Numbered from the stretch's first letter, positions 6,084 through 13,979 are shown. The stretch is DNA of 16,099 nt from Bacteroidales bacterium UBA6828 (GCA_002452095.1 DKEG01000058.1:21155-37253); one strand, 5' to 3'. The notes: generated from the letters alone by a model not told the origin. Numbers and translations are program-made.

Positions 6084-7988
6084 TTATTTCTTAGTGCTGT
6101 TGGCATCTTTGCGAAGTTCGCGGGGCTTGGCGTCCAATTGCGGACGGGCGAGATAGTCAAAAATCTCCTCAAAGTCCCAGTTGGCACGGAGCGTCAGTTT
6201 GGCGGGGAAATAATACACCGGTTCGGGCTGACGTTTCTCCACCCAGTCGCCGGTAGTCCATTTGCCGTCTCCGTTCAGATCGAAATATAATCGCAAGTAG
6301 TACGCCTTTGGAGTGAGGTATTCGAATTTCGTACCCTCTGGCAACGCTGGCAGTTCCCGCACGGGCTGATCTTTCTCATCGAGGAGTTGCAAACGGATAG
6401 CAGAGTTATAATTCGGCACCTTAATAAGCAAAGTGGAATAATCCTCTGCCGTCTTGAGTTGGAGAGCAAACGTCTTTTCTTTGTTCGCCACGCCATATAC
6501 ATCGCGCACCGCCCCCGAATCGAGACGCAGTTCATATGACTTGCCTTTCTCCAAACGTGCCACCACGGCATACCCCATCGGCACGGAATCTAATGGTTGC
6601 AGCACAAAAGGCACCGCCTTGAAAGTCGTATCTATTTTCTCATATAGCCCGATACTGTCCGCCCAAATAGAATCTATAGGTATAGGCGAAAAGATACGCA
6701 ACGTATCATACACCTCAAATTTGTTTTTGGCATTGGAGCGCAGGTCAAGCGTACGTTCGCGGTTCTTCTTGTCGAGAGCCTCCCGCGCTTTGGCGGTCAG
6801 ACGGGGCGCACGATAGACGGCACTGACGGTATCGGTCTGCGGCACAAGGTTATACACCGAGTCGGACTTCTGGTAGGTCATTTCTATATAGATACTATCC
6901 TGCCCTATCGCCACAGAATCGGTCAGCCAATAGACCAGCGTGTCACGGGTCGGGTTGGCTTGCAGGAGCGCATACTGCATAGGGTCTATCCATACGGAGT
7001 CGCTCGCCAGCGAGTCCATTGCACTCGGCGGCAAGGCACGCACCACGGGCAGACTATCCTGCGGAGCACCGAAAACCAACTGAATCGTATGCTGCTCATC
7101 ACGGTTGGCACGCTTGAAATAGTGGCGCACCTTGTTTTCTTTGAAAAACCAAAGCAGCAGGTCCGACGGACCTACATACGTATTTTCCACTATCCGCACT
7201 GAATCCACAATGCCCATAGTTATCGTATCAAGCGTCTGATTATCAACTATCAAAGTATCACGCCATAGCGTATCGCGCACCACCTCCACCTCATATTCGG
7301 GAACAACCAACGAGTCCGCAAATGCCAGTCCTTCACCGGGTTGGTAAAGGTAATCACGGCTCAAATCTTGCAGCGCATAGAGGCGATACTGCCCACCCCG
7401 CAGATTGCGCACTCCGAAACCGCCCGTGCTGTCCGTGCGGGCGATACGCATAAAAGGCAGCGTACTGAACGCTGTATCCGAAAGGTTGGAATGTAGTCCG
7501 ACCAATACCCCCGACACCGGGTTCAAGTCTTCGGCATTCACCACTAGACCATAAACCTCCAGCGAGTCAATACGGTCGCCCGTAGTAAAAGCATACTGAT
7601 AACCGCGAATAGGGTTCTTCTCGGTATAGTCGCAGATGGAATTGCCGAAATCTAAGGTATAGGTGGTAGAGTCTACCAAGTCCTCCTGCAGGGTGATAAC
7701 CACCTTTTTGCCCTGTGCTTTCACGTCGGGCGGCACCTGCTGCGGAGGCGAAACGAGCAGATTGGTCTGCACGTTGTCCAACTGCAGATATTCGTTGAAA
7801 AGAATCTCTATCTTTTTGTCCGCAAAATGGTTCGAACCATTAGCAGGCGTCTCTTTCACCACCACGGGCGGGATAGTATCTTTCGGGCCTCCTTGCGGAC
7901 CGATACCGCGATTGGCACACCCCGTAAGCAGCAAACAAAGACTGCTCACCGCCCAGACCCACCGGTTTCTATAAAGTATTTTCTTCAT
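6084..7988 (-). CDS. Ig-like domain (SbsA/Big_5 type) lipoprotein
   Basis: 634 aa from ATG at 7988. The N-terminus is a lipoprotein signal: MKKILYRNRW, a hydrophobic stretch, then lipobox LLTGC with Cys24. A further ATG at 8045 overlaps the deacetylase stop (TAATG) but would put 19 residues before the signal, so 7988 is preferred. Residues about 35-140 (GPQGGPKDTIPP, then ILFNEYLQLDN and YTLDFGNSI) match the bacterial Ig-like domain common in Bacteroidetes lipoproteins. A carboxypeptidase-regulatory-like beta domain appears to follow (VYGLVVNAEDLNPVSGVLVGL). Near the C-terminus FDLNGDGKWTTGDW has the Dx(N/D)xDG spacing of a calcium loop. Probably a surface or periplasmic envelope protein; the exact role is unknown. 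Confidence 0.85.
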   Translation of the reverse strand: MKKILYRNRWVWAVSSLCLLLTGCANRGIGPQGGPKDTIPPVVVKETPANGSNHFADKKIEILFNEYLQLDNVQTNLLVSPPQQVPPDVKAQGKKVVITLQEDLVDSTTYTLDFGNSICDYTEKNPIRGYQYAFTTGDRIDSLEVYGLVVNAEDLNPVSGVLVGLHSNLSDTAFSTLPFMRIARTDSTGGFGVRNLRGGQYRLYALQDLSRDYLYQPGEGLAFADSLVVPEYEVEVVRDTLWRDTLIVDNQTLDTITMGIVDSVRIVENTYVGPSDLLLWFFKENKVRHYFKRANRDEQHTIQLVFGAPQDSLPVVRALPPSAMDSLASDSVWIDPMQYALLQANPTRDTLVYWLTDSVAIGQDSIYIEMTYQKSDSVYNLVPQTDTVSAVYRAPRLTAKAREALDKKNRERTLDLRSNAKNKFEVYDTLRIFSPIPIDSIWADSIGLYEKIDTTFKAVPFVLQPLDSVPMGYAVVARLEKGKSYELRLDSGAVRDVYGVANKEKTFALQLKTAEDYSTLLIKVPNYNSAIRLQLLDEKDQPVRELPALPEGTKFEYLTPKAYYLRLYFDLNGDGKWTTGDWVEKRQPEPVYYFPAKLTLRANWDFEEIFDYLARPQLDAKPRELRKDANSTKK

Positions 7989-8044
7989 ATCATTCTGTGC
8001 ATCTCTCCCTGTGATTTCCCTAAGGATACCCTGTGGATAGCCCA

Positions 8045-8677
8045 TTATGTATTATGCATTGGCAATGGTAGTATCTCATACCCTTCCTGCTGCAGCCATT
8101 CTATTGCCTGAGGCAGAACTGCCAGCATACGCTCATTGGATTTCACCGAGTCGTGGAAATTGATAATACTGCCGTTGCGTGTATAGCGTTTGATCACGGA
8201 GAGCATACGCTCGGGCGTATAGTTGGGGTTGTAGTCGTGTGTCAGCACGTCCCACAGATACATCCCATACCCACGGCGGAACAATGCCTGTTTCTGCCAA
8301 ACCCGGAAACGCCCATACGGAGGACGGAACAGGCGTGTTCCACCCAACACGGCATCGGCTTTCTCCACATTATCTATATACGTGCGCGTGCGCACGCGAA
8401 GACCTTTCATATGGTTGTAGGTATGGTTGCCGATGGTATGCCCGCCGGCACGCACCATAGCATACACTTCGGGGTGCTTCACCACATTCTCCCCCACCAT
8501 AAAAAACGTCCCCTTCACGCCGTATCTGTCCAAAACAGCCAATACCCGAGGGGTTACCTCAGGTATCGGACCATCATCGAATGTCAGATATACGGCTTTC
8601 CGACGGCGGTCCATCCGCCAATGCACACCTGCATACAACCGCTGTAACCACATCGGAAACTGATACAAAATTCTCAC
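8045..8677 (-). CDS. Polysaccharide deacetylase family protein (NodB/CE4 domain)
   Basis: 210 aa, mostly one NodB homology domain: TFDDGP (32-37, catalytic and metal Asp), NHTYNH (84-89, metal His85 and His89), RPPYG (118-122), WDVLTHD (142-148) and NFHDS (173-177, catalytic His). All CE4 motifs are present, so it is predicted to be an active metal-dependent deacetylase acting on N-acetylated glycans such as peptidoglycan or another cell-surface polymer. The residues before the domain (MRILYQFPMWLQRLYAG) may form a short membrane anchor. The start is GTG at 8677, with an in-frame stop three codons upstream; ATG at 8653 is an alternative. The last residues (MHNT) and the stop come from an ATGCATAATACATAATG word. 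Confidence 0.88.
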   Translation of the reverse strand: MRILYQFPMWLQRLYAGVHWRMDRRRKAVYLTFDDGPIPEVTPRVLAVLDRYGVKGTFFMVGENVVKHPEVYAMVRAGGHTIGNHTYNHMKGLRVRTRTYIDNVEKADAVLGGTRLFRPPYGRFRVWQKQALFRRGYGMYLWDVLTHDYNPNYTPERMLSVIKRYTRNGSIINFHDSVKSNERMLAVLPQAIEWLQQEGYEILPLPMHNT

Positions 8678-8683
8678 CGCAAG

Positions 8684-8766
8684 TCAATTTGTAAATTTGT
8701 AAATGTGTAAGTTTGTAAATAGCAATGCCTCATTTACAAATTTCCCAATTTACACATTTACAAATT
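8684..8766. repeat. TTTGTAAA word repeats arranged as a long inverted repeat
   Basis: The gap between the ROK and deacetylase genes is filled with variants of TTTGTAAA. The left copy AATTTGTAAATGTGTAA (8694-8710) is a perfect 17-bp inverted match of 8750-8766. Inside it TTTGTAAAT (8712-8720) pairs with ATTTACAAA (8732-8740) around an 11-nt loop. The RNA could form a long AU-rich hairpin between the two cistrons. Confidence 0.85.
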
Positions 8767-8774
8767 ATTATTAT

Positions 8775-9731
8775 TTATTCCCACGCCAAAGCAGACGCAC
8801 CGAGAACGGCAGCATCTGCCTCTTTGAGGTCAGAGAACATTACTTTCACTTTGTTTGTCCACGTGTGGAACACTTCCTCATTCATCGTTTTTACTATCGG
8901 GTCGAGAATATAGTGTCCGCATTTGGTCATACCACCGAACAATATGATTGCCTCCGGCGCAGAGAAAGCCACGAAATCTGCGAATTTCTGACCGAGCATT
9001 TTGCCGGTCTCATCAAATATCTGTTTCGAAACCTCATCGCCTTTCTCGGCTGCATCGAACACATCTTTCGAGGTGATGGTAGCAGGGTCGAGCGCACGCA
9101 GAAGAGTCGGACGGTCGGTGGTGGTAACAATCTCGCGTGCCGTACGAGCCACACCCGTAGCCGATGCATAAGCCTCCAAGCAGCCGTGCTGACCGCAACC
9201 GCACAAGCGGGCTTGTGGACCGCGGACAATCTTGGTATGTCCCAATTCTCCGGCAAAACCATCGTTGCCATACACAAGTTTGCCGTCAATCACGATACCC
9301 GAACCGACCCCCGTACCGAGCGTAATCATAATAAAGTTCTTCATTCCGCGTGCTGCGCCGTAGGTCATCTCGCCGAGTGCTGCCGCATTGGCATCATTCG
9401 TAACGTGGCACTGTAGCCCGAAGCGTGCACTCATCAGGTCGCAAAAAGGAATAACACCTTGCCACGGCAAGTTGGCAGGATACTCGATATTACCCGTGTA
9501 ATAATTGGAGTTGGGCGCACCCGCACCGATACCGCGGAACATCTCCACACCGCCAAGCGGATCCATAATCTTCACCGCCTCCACATAGAGGGCATCCACA
9601 TAATCGCGGATATCGGGATACTCCTGTGTCTTTATTGAGGTACGCGCAAGCACGTGCCCGCGTGCGTCAATCACTCCCAGGACGGAATTGGTTCCGCCCA
9701 TATCAAGTCCTAAAACATACGGTTTTTCCAT
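8775..9731 (-). CDS. ROK family sugar kinase (glucokinase-like)
   Basis: 318 aa cytosolic kinase predicted to phosphorylate glucose or a related hexose or N-acetylhexosamine with ATP. The phosphate-1 motif LDMGGTNSVLGV is at 9-20, GAGAPN at 69-74, and the catalytic Asp113 is in TNDANAAALGE. LGTGVGSGIVIDG (138-150) is the phosphate-2 region. The ROK zinc site is complete: His165 in GHTKI and Cys177, Cys179 and Cys184 in CGCGQHGC, followed by E186. There is no N-terminal helix-turn-helix, so it is a kinase and not a NagC-type repressor. The start MEKPYVLGLD is chosen; the frame stays open upstream through the leader but without homology. It has its own promoter at 9832-9863. Confidence 0.9.
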   Translation of the reverse strand: MEKPYVLGLDMGGTNSVLGVIDARGHVLARTSIKTQEYPDIRDYVDALYVEAVKIMDPLGGVEMFRGIGAGAPNSNYYTGNIEYPANLPWQGVIPFCDLMSARFGLQCHVTNDANAAALGEMTYGAARGMKNFIMITLGTGVGSGIVIDGKLVYGNDGFAGELGHTKIVRGPQARLCGCGQHGCLEAYASATGVARTAREIVTTTDRPTLLRALDPATITSKDVFDAAEKGDEVSKQIFDETGKMLGQKFADFVAFSAPEAIILFGGMTKCGHYILDPIVKTMNEEVFHTWTNKVKVMFSDLKEADAAVLGASALAWE

Positions 9732-9831
9732 ACTTTTTAACTGTTTGATTATTAGATTATTGTTGGTTATTAAACAATTTGTTGCATAGCCTGCAACCCC
9801 TTTCAGAGCCGCACCGCAAAAATTCAAAGTA

Positions 9832-9863
9832 CAAAGGTACAATAAAAAAACGACCTGCGCAAA
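9832..9863 (-). promoter_or_regulatory. Bacteroidetes-type promoter for the ROK kinase gene
   Basis: On the minus strand, TTTG (9863-9860), 20 bp, then TACCTTTG (9839-9832), an exact match to the Bacteroidetes sigma-ABfr consensus. The leader to the ATG is about 94 nt. It contains a small inverted repeat GTTGCA...TGCAAC (9781-9797). Confidence 0.8.
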
Positions 9864-9867
9864 TTTT

Positions 9868-11145
9868 TTATTTCTCCCAGAGATATTTCATCCAGTCCGC
9901 CATCTTCTGCTCCTGCGGACTGCCTTGTGGATGCCAGAAATGCGTACCCTGCAACTCGTCCGGCATAAACTGCTGCTTTACAAAATGGTTCGGATAATCG
10001 TGTGCATACTTGTAGCCGTCGTGGTAGCCGAGTTCCTCCATCAATTTGGTCGGTGCATTGCGCAAATGCAGCGGAACAGGCAGGTTTCCGCTCTTCTTCA
10101 CCTCAGAAAGGGCTTGGTCTATAGCCAGATACGCCGAATTCGATTTCTGCGACGTAGCCAAATAAACCGTCGCTTCCGCCAGCGGAATACGCCCCTCAGG
10201 CCAACCGATTTTGGTCAATGTATCGAAACATGCATTCGCCACAAGCATCGCATTCGGGTTCGCCAACCCAATATCCTCGCTGGCGGAAATGACCAACCGC
10301 CTAGCAATAAATTTCGGGTCTTCCCCTCCGGCAATCATTCGCGCCAGCCAATAGATCGCCGCATCGGGGTCGCTACCGCGGATTGACTTGATAAACGCAG
10401 AAATAATATCGTAGTGCAGTTCGCCGTCTTTGTCATAAGCCACGGGATTCTGCTGCAGTTGCTTGGTAACGGTGTCGTTATCAATCACCCGCACACCCGA
10501 ATTGGTAACCAGTTCGATGATATTAAGCAACTTGCGTGCATCTCCGCCCGAGTAACGCAACAGGCTTTCGGTCTCCTTCACCTCTATTCCGAGCGAGCGG
10601 ATATACTCGTCTTCGTTGAGGGCGCGGTGCAACAGTTCAAGCAGATCCTCTTTGCCGAGCGGCTGCAATACATACACCTGGCAGCGACTCAGCAGAGGCG
10701 TTATCACCTCAAAGGACGGATTCTCCGTGGTCGCTCCCACAAGGGTGATTGTGCCATCCTCCACAGCCCCTAATAGGCTGTCCTGCTGCGATTTGGAGAA
10801 ACGGTGTATCTCGTCGATAAACAATATCGGCGAGCGGCGGTCGGCAGTAGCGGCAAAGATACCGCTGTTCATCGCTTTCGTGCGTTTGGCTTTTTCTATC
10901 ACCTCGCGCACCTCTTTCACGCCGCTTGTTACCGCCGAAAGGGTATAGAACGGACGTTCCAACTGATGGGCTATGATTTTGGCAAGCGTGGTCTTCCCCA
11001 CCCCCGGAGGCCCCCAGAGAATAAAACTGCTCAGGTTCCCGCTCTCTATCATCTGGCGCAGCACGGCACCCTCACCTACAAGGTGTTTCTGACCTATATA
11101 CTCGTCCAGTGTCCGCGGACGCAATCGCTCTGCAAGAGGTAACAT
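9868..11145 (-). CDS. rarA: Replication-associated recombination protein A, AAA+ ATPase (RarA/MgsA/WRNIP1 family)
   Basis: 425 aa, the usual length. RarA is a clamp-loader-like AAA+ ATPase that acts at stalled replication forks. N-terminal LAERLRPRTLDEYIGQKHL (4-22) is characteristic. Walker A GPPGVGKTT is at 45-53, Walker B ILFIDEIHRF at 107-116, sensor 1 VGATTENPSF at 136-145, and LLSRCQVY (151-158) carries the arginine finger. GGDARKLLNIIE (200-211) is sensor 2. The C-terminal tetramerisation region contains IRGSDPDAAIYWLARM (255-270), GGEDPKFIARRL (273-284) and AYLAIDQAL. ATG at 11145 is the start; a TTG at 11172 lies in the repeat-filled leader. Confidence 0.96.
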   Translation of the reverse strand: MLPLAERLRPRTLDEYIGQKHLVGEGAVLRQMIESGNLSSFILWGPPGVGKTTLAKIIAHQLERPFYTLSAVTSGVKEVREVIEKAKRTKAMNSGIFAATADRRSPILFIDEIHRFSKSQQDSLLGAVEDGTITLVGATTENPSFEVITPLLSRCQVYVLQPLGKEDLLELLHRALNEDEYIRSLGIEVKETESLLRYSGGDARKLLNIIELVTNSGVRVIDNDTVTKQLQQNPVAYDKDGELHYDIISAFIKSIRGSDPDAAIYWLARMIAGGEDPKFIARRLVISASEDIGLANPNAMLVANACFDTLTKIGWPEGRIPLAEATVYLATSQKSNSAYLAIDQALSEVKKSGNLPVPLHLRNAPTKLMEELGYHDGYKYAHDYPNHFVKQQFMPDELQGTHFWHPQGSPQEQKMADWMKYLWEK

Positions 11146-11148
11146 ATT

Positions 11149-11190
11149 CAATCTATAATGCGTAGTGTACAATCTATAATACGTAATGCA
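11149..11190. repeat. 21-bp tandem repeat x2 in the rarA leader
   Basis: Two adjacent 21-bp units, both beginning CAATCTATAAT, agree at 18 of 21 positions (11149-11169 and 11170-11190). A further related word TAATTTAATGCATCATA follows. They lie between the rarA start codon and its predicted transcription start, so they would be in the 5' untranslated RNA. Confidence 0.85.
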
Positions 11191-11227
11191 TAATTTAATG
11201 CATCATACAGGATGTTCTTTCGGAGTA

Positions 11228-11259
11228 CAAAGTTACAACTTTTTTTCAGGATAGCCAAA
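11228..11259 (-). promoter_or_regulatory. Bacteroidetes-type promoter for rarA
   Basis: Minus strand TTTG (11259-11256), 20 bp, TAACTTTG (11235-11228). The predicted leader is about 75 nt and contains the 21-bp repeats. Confidence 0.8.
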
Positions 11260-11382
11260 CTGCGTGTACTTTTTGTACGCCTTCCGCTACCAACTATGGT
11301 AGATACACGGTAGATAATGCCGTTTTTACTATGCCTGTCAGCGGCTCATCAACACGTTTTTTGCATAAAACTGCAAAATAGA

Positions 11383-11414
11383 TTTGCGTATCTCGGATTT
11401 TTGCTGTACCTTTG
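11383..11414 (+). promoter_or_regulatory. Bacteroidetes-type promoter for the GNAT-fur-protease operon
   Basis: TTTG (11383-11386), 20 bp, TACCTTTG (11407-11414). The predicted leader is about 30 nt before ATG at 11451. This also argues against an upstream TTG start at 11412, which would lie inside the promoter. Confidence 0.82.
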
Positions 11415-11450
11415 TTCGGTTTTTGTTGTTCCAAAAACATTTTTTATGTT

Positions 11451-12578
11451 ATGGTAGATATCAAAGAAATCAACACTAAATCAGAGATTAAAAAGTTTAT
11501 TCAGTTTGCCAACGACCTGTACAAGGACTGCCCTTACTATTGTCCGCCGCTGTTCTTCGACGAGATGAATACTTTTGATGACAAGAAGAACCCTGCTTTA
11601 GATGTCTGCACCAAGCAGTTGTTTATGGCGTACCGCGATGGGAAGCCCGTAGGACGGATTGCCGCTATCATCAACCGCGAGGCCAACAAACGATGGAATG
11701 TACAGCGCGTGCGCTTCGGCTGGATGGATTTTATTGACGACAAAGAGGTCAGCAAAGCGTTGCTGGATACTGTGGCGGAATGGGGACGCAAACAGGGGAT
11801 GACAGAGATGAACGGACCGCTCGGCTTTACTGATTTCGACCACGAAGGCTTGCTCATTGAGGGGTACGAATATCTTGCACCAATGGCATCGCTCTACAAC
11901 TATCCTTATTATGTGGAGCATATGGAGGCATACGGGCTGAAAAAAGAGGCGGATTGGATCGAGTTCCGCGTTACGCCTCCTGCCGAGATACCGGAGCGGT
12001 TGCAACGGCTGGCGGAAATAGTAAAGAAACGCAGCCACGTGCGTGTGGACAAGGTGAAGAATACCAAAGAGTTGGTAGCCAAATACGGTATCGAATATAT
12101 GGATGTGATTGATGCCGCCTACCAGAAACTCTACAATTTCCAACCGATGACCAAACGCCAAAAGGAATACTACCGCGATATGTATTTCCCTATATTGAAT
12201 TTCGATTTCGTTACGGTTATCGTCAATGAAAAGAACGAGATTGTAGGTGTGGGCGTGGGTATGCCGGATATATCGAATGCGTTGCGCAAATGTGGGGGAA
12301 AGTTATTCCCGTTTGGTTGGTATCATCTGCTCAAGGCACTACGTGCCAAGAAAATGGAGGTATTCGATCTGCTGCTTATCGCTGTGCGTCCCGACTATCA
12401 AGACCACGGAATCAATGTACTGTTCTTCACCGACCAGATACCCTATATGAACAAATATGGTATCAAGTATGCGGAGACAACATCTATTCTTGAGACCAAC
12501 ACCAAGAACCAGGCCAACTGGACACAGTTCGAGCATAAACAGCACAAACGCCGCCGTGCATACATCAAGGCTATTTAA
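11451..12578 (+). CDS. GNAT-fold acetyltransferase-like protein, conserved in Bacteroidetes
   Basis: 375 aa soluble protein. It resembles a conserved Bacteroidetes family of about 370-390 aa usually annotated as N-acetyltransferase or hypothetical. Recognisable blocks are the N-terminal KFIQFANDLYKDCPYYCPPL (17-36), DGKPVGRIAAIINREANKRW (63-82), FGWMDFIDDKEVSKALLDTV (88-107), MNGPLGFTDFDHEGLLIEGY (121-140), LLLIAVRPDYQDHGINVLFF and the basic end KQHKRRRAYIKAI. RPDYQDHGIN sits where a GNAT acetyl-CoA loop (R/QxxGxG/A) would be but is degenerate. The substrate is unknown. It is the first gene of a rightward operon; its TAA abuts the GTG of the Fur-family gene with no gap. Confidence 0.8.
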   Translation: MVDIKEINTKSEIKKFIQFANDLYKDCPYYCPPLFFDEMNTFDDKKNPALDVCTKQLFMAYRDGKPVGRIAAIINREANKRWNVQRVRFGWMDFIDDKEVSKALLDTVAEWGRKQGMTEMNGPLGFTDFDHEGLLIEGYEYLAPMASLYNYPYYVEHMEAYGLKKEADWIEFRVTPPAEIPERLQRLAEIVKKRSHVRVDKVKNTKELVAKYGIEYMDVIDAAYQKLYNFQPMTKRQKEYYRDMYFPILNFDFVTVIVNEKNEIVGVGVGMPDISNALRKCGGKLFPFGWYHLLKALRAKKMEVFDLLLIAVRPDYQDHGINVLFFTDQIPYMNKYGIKYAETTSILETNTKNQANWTQFEHKQHKRRRAYIKAI

Positions 12579-13040
12579 GTGAAGCAGGAAGACCCATACA
12601 AAGCGGCATCGGCAAAACTGGAAACTTATATCCGGGACAACGGTCTGCGCCAGACCCCGGAGCGATACACCTTGCTCCGACACGTATGCGCTTTGGAGCA
12701 GCCCTTTGGTATGGAAACCCTTGTAAATGCAGTAGCCGACGAGCATATCAGTCTCGGAACGATATATAATACGGTCAACTTGTTGGTTTCGGCACAGATT
12801 TTGCATTGTATCAACAAACGCTATGGCAGGAAGCAGTCGGAGTATGAGTTGATAACCAAGAGCATCGTGCGGATGGAGTTGGTCTGCACACGCTGCGGAC
12901 GGGTATCTCGCTTTCGGGATATTGCTGTGGAAAACATCGTGCGGACACGTAAATACTCCAATTTTATTATGCAAGGATGCTCGTTGTATGTGTATGGAAC
13001 GTGCAAGACCTGTAAGCGTAAACCACAAACAAACAAGTAA
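12579..13040 (+). CDS. Fur-family transcriptional regulator, divergent
   Basis: 153 aa. The N-terminal winged helix (GLRQTPERYTLLRHVCALEQ, 22-41; ISLGTIYNTVNLLV, 57-70) is clearly of the Fur family, with the recognition helix S-x-G-T-I-Y-N. Two structural zinc pairs are kept: C103/C106 and C142/C145. However, the region before the first CxxC, which in Fur, PerR and Zur carries the metal-sensing HHxHxxC cluster, reads KSIVRMELVCTRCG with no histidines. The protein has only three His (35, 56, 76), so the regulatory site may be lost or altered. The start is GTG directly after the previous stop (TAAGTG), implying coupling. The target genes are unknown. Confidence 0.85.
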   Translation: MKQEDPYKAASAKLETYIRDNGLRQTPERYTLLRHVCALEQPFGMETLVNAVADEHISLGTIYNTVNLLVSAQILHCINKRYGRKQSEYELITKSIVRMELVCTRCGRVSRFRDIAVENIVRTRKYSNFIMQGCSLYVYGTCKTCKRKPQTNK

Positions 13041-13042
13041 TT

Positions 13043-13744
13043 ATGGATTATATAGCAGCAAACGCAAATACAATTTATTGGATTATCTTTATCGCCATTA
13101 TGCTGCTCAGTTGGGCAGTATCGGCATCGTTGGAACATAAGTTCAAACGCTATTCCCAAGTGGCTTTGCCGCTTACGGGTAAGGAAGTAGCAGAAAAGAT
13201 GTTGCGCGATAATGGTATTACCGATGTCCGGGTAACGTGTATCAAAGGGCGGCTGACCGACCACTACAACCCTGCTGACAAAACGGTCAATCTCTCTGAG
13301 GCGGTCTATTCGCAAGCCACCGTGGCTGCGGCTGCTGTAGCCGCACACGAGTGCGGGCATGCGGTACAACACGCACACCAATATGCTCCGCTCAAACTGC
13401 GCTCCGCATTGGTACCCGCCGTGGATTTTGCCAGCCGCTGGCTGACATGGGTACTGCTTGCTGGTATGCTGCTGATTGGGGTATTTCCGCAGGTAATGGA
13501 GGTCGGTATCGGGCTGTTTGCGCTCACTACCCTGTTCTCTTTCATCACGCTGCCGGTGGAGATCAACGCCAGCAAGCGGGCTATCGATTGGTTGCAGGAA
13601 GCAGGCATCACCAATAGCGAAACTACTCCGATGGCAACGTCCGCACTCCGCAGTGCCGCCTATACATACGTAGTAGCCGCCATGTCCTCGCTGGCAACGC
13701 TGGTCTATTACATCCTGATTTTGGTAGGAGGCAGAAGAGACTGA
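13043..13744 (+). CDS. YugP-type neutral zinc metallopeptidase, membrane
   Basis: 233 aa membrane protein. An N-terminal membrane helix (about 10-29) is followed by a soluble stretch with LTGKEVAEKMLRDNGI (44-59), DHYNPADKTVNLSEAVYSQ (73-91) and the catalytic HECGH (102-106), where the two His bind zinc and Glu103 is catalytic. Two more hydrophobic helices (about 133-150 and 153-170) precede PVEINASKRA (171-180), whose Glu173 is the expected third zinc ligand, and a C-terminal membrane helix ends the protein. The length and order are those of the YugP/DUF2268-like neutral zinc metallopeptidase family, of unknown physiological substrate. It starts 2 bp after the Fur-family gene. Confidence 0.9.
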   Translation: MDYIAANANTIYWIIFIAIMLLSWAVSASLEHKFKRYSQVALPLTGKEVAEKMLRDNGITDVRVTCIKGRLTDHYNPADKTVNLSEAVYSQATVAAAAVAAHECGHAVQHAHQYAPLKLRSALVPAVDFASRWLTWVLLAGMLLIGVFPQVMEVGIGLFALTTLFSFITLPVEINASKRAIDWLQEAGITNSETTPMATSALRSAAYTYVVAAMSSLATLVYYILILVGGRRD

Positions 13745-13766
13745 CAGGTTGCGATTGCACCAACCA

Positions 13767-13824
13767 CACAATGTGCCAACCAACACAACACAAGGTGTAA
13801 ACCGAAACACACAAGGTGTCAACC
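13767..13824. repeat. Imperfect tandem repeat x3 (CACAAGGTGTCAACC type)
   Basis: CACAATGTGCCAACC (13767-13781), CACAAGGTGTAAACC (13789-13803) and CACAAGGTGTCAACC (13810-13824), with periods of 22 and 21 bp. Each unit contains a small ACAC-GTGT palindrome. The array lies just downstream of the metalloprotease stop. Confidence 0.8.
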
Positions 13825-13833
13825 CCAAAAACA

Positions 13834-13859
13834 ATTATTCGTCAAGCGAGACGAACAAT
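13834..13859. repeat. Inverted repeat 1 upstream of tRNA-Arg
   Basis: ATTATTCGTC pairs with GACGAACAAT around AAGCGA, with one mismatch. No U-tract follows, so it is not a standard terminator. Confidence 0.6.
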
Positions 13860-13880
13860 AACAATAGTACATACTTTTTC

Positions 13881-13910
13881 TCGACTGACAAACCGAGGTT
13901 TGTCAGTCGA
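13881..13910. repeat. Inverted repeat 2: perfect 14-bp arms
   Basis: TCGACTGACAAACC, a GA centre, then GGTTTGTCAGTCGA. The arms match perfectly over 14 bp. There is no T-run after the stem on either strand. It could be a protein-binding palindrome, a cruciform site or a REP-like element. Confidence 0.9.
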
Positions 13911-13925
13911 AGAGGCGGTCAGCAT

Positions 13926-13965
13926 CAGCCGTTTTAATGGTGCATTGCACCATTCGGTACGGCTG
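13926..13965. repeat. Inverted repeat 3: two-part hairpin just before tRNA-Arg
   Basis: CAGCCGT (13926-13932) pairs with ACGGCTG (13959-13965), and the inner AATGGTGCA (13936-13944) pairs with TGCACCATT (13946-13954). AGCAT/ATTGCT outside can extend the stem with a bulge. It ends 14 bp before the tRNA. Confidence 0.85.
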
Positions 13966-13979
13966 ATTGCTGCCGCCGA

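Larger units (their letters stand above)
11146..11450. other. Divergent intergenic region between rarA and the GNAT-like gene
   Basis: A 305-bp gap between divergent genes. From left to right it holds the 21-bp repeats of the rarA leader, the rarA promoter, a stretch with small repeats (GTAC-TTTTT-GTAC at about 11266-11278; GGTAGATA twice at 11298-11316), and the rightward promoter. I see no open reading frame of note. Confidence 0.7.

Noticed and set aside
11296..11460. GGTAGATA occurring at 11298, 11309 and again at the GNAT start codon (11453)
   Set aside because: Too short and too widely spaced to call a repeat or operator without further copies.
13760..13830. CRISPR-like array
   Set aside because: Only three imperfect 15-bp units with 6-7 bp gaps; no 25-40 bp repeats, spacers or cas genes.
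12821..13834. 337-codon minus-strand frame opposite the Fur-family and protease genes
   Set aside because: Low-complexity, Cys/Arg/His-rich translation typical of an antisense shadow; both genes on the + strand have clear motifs.
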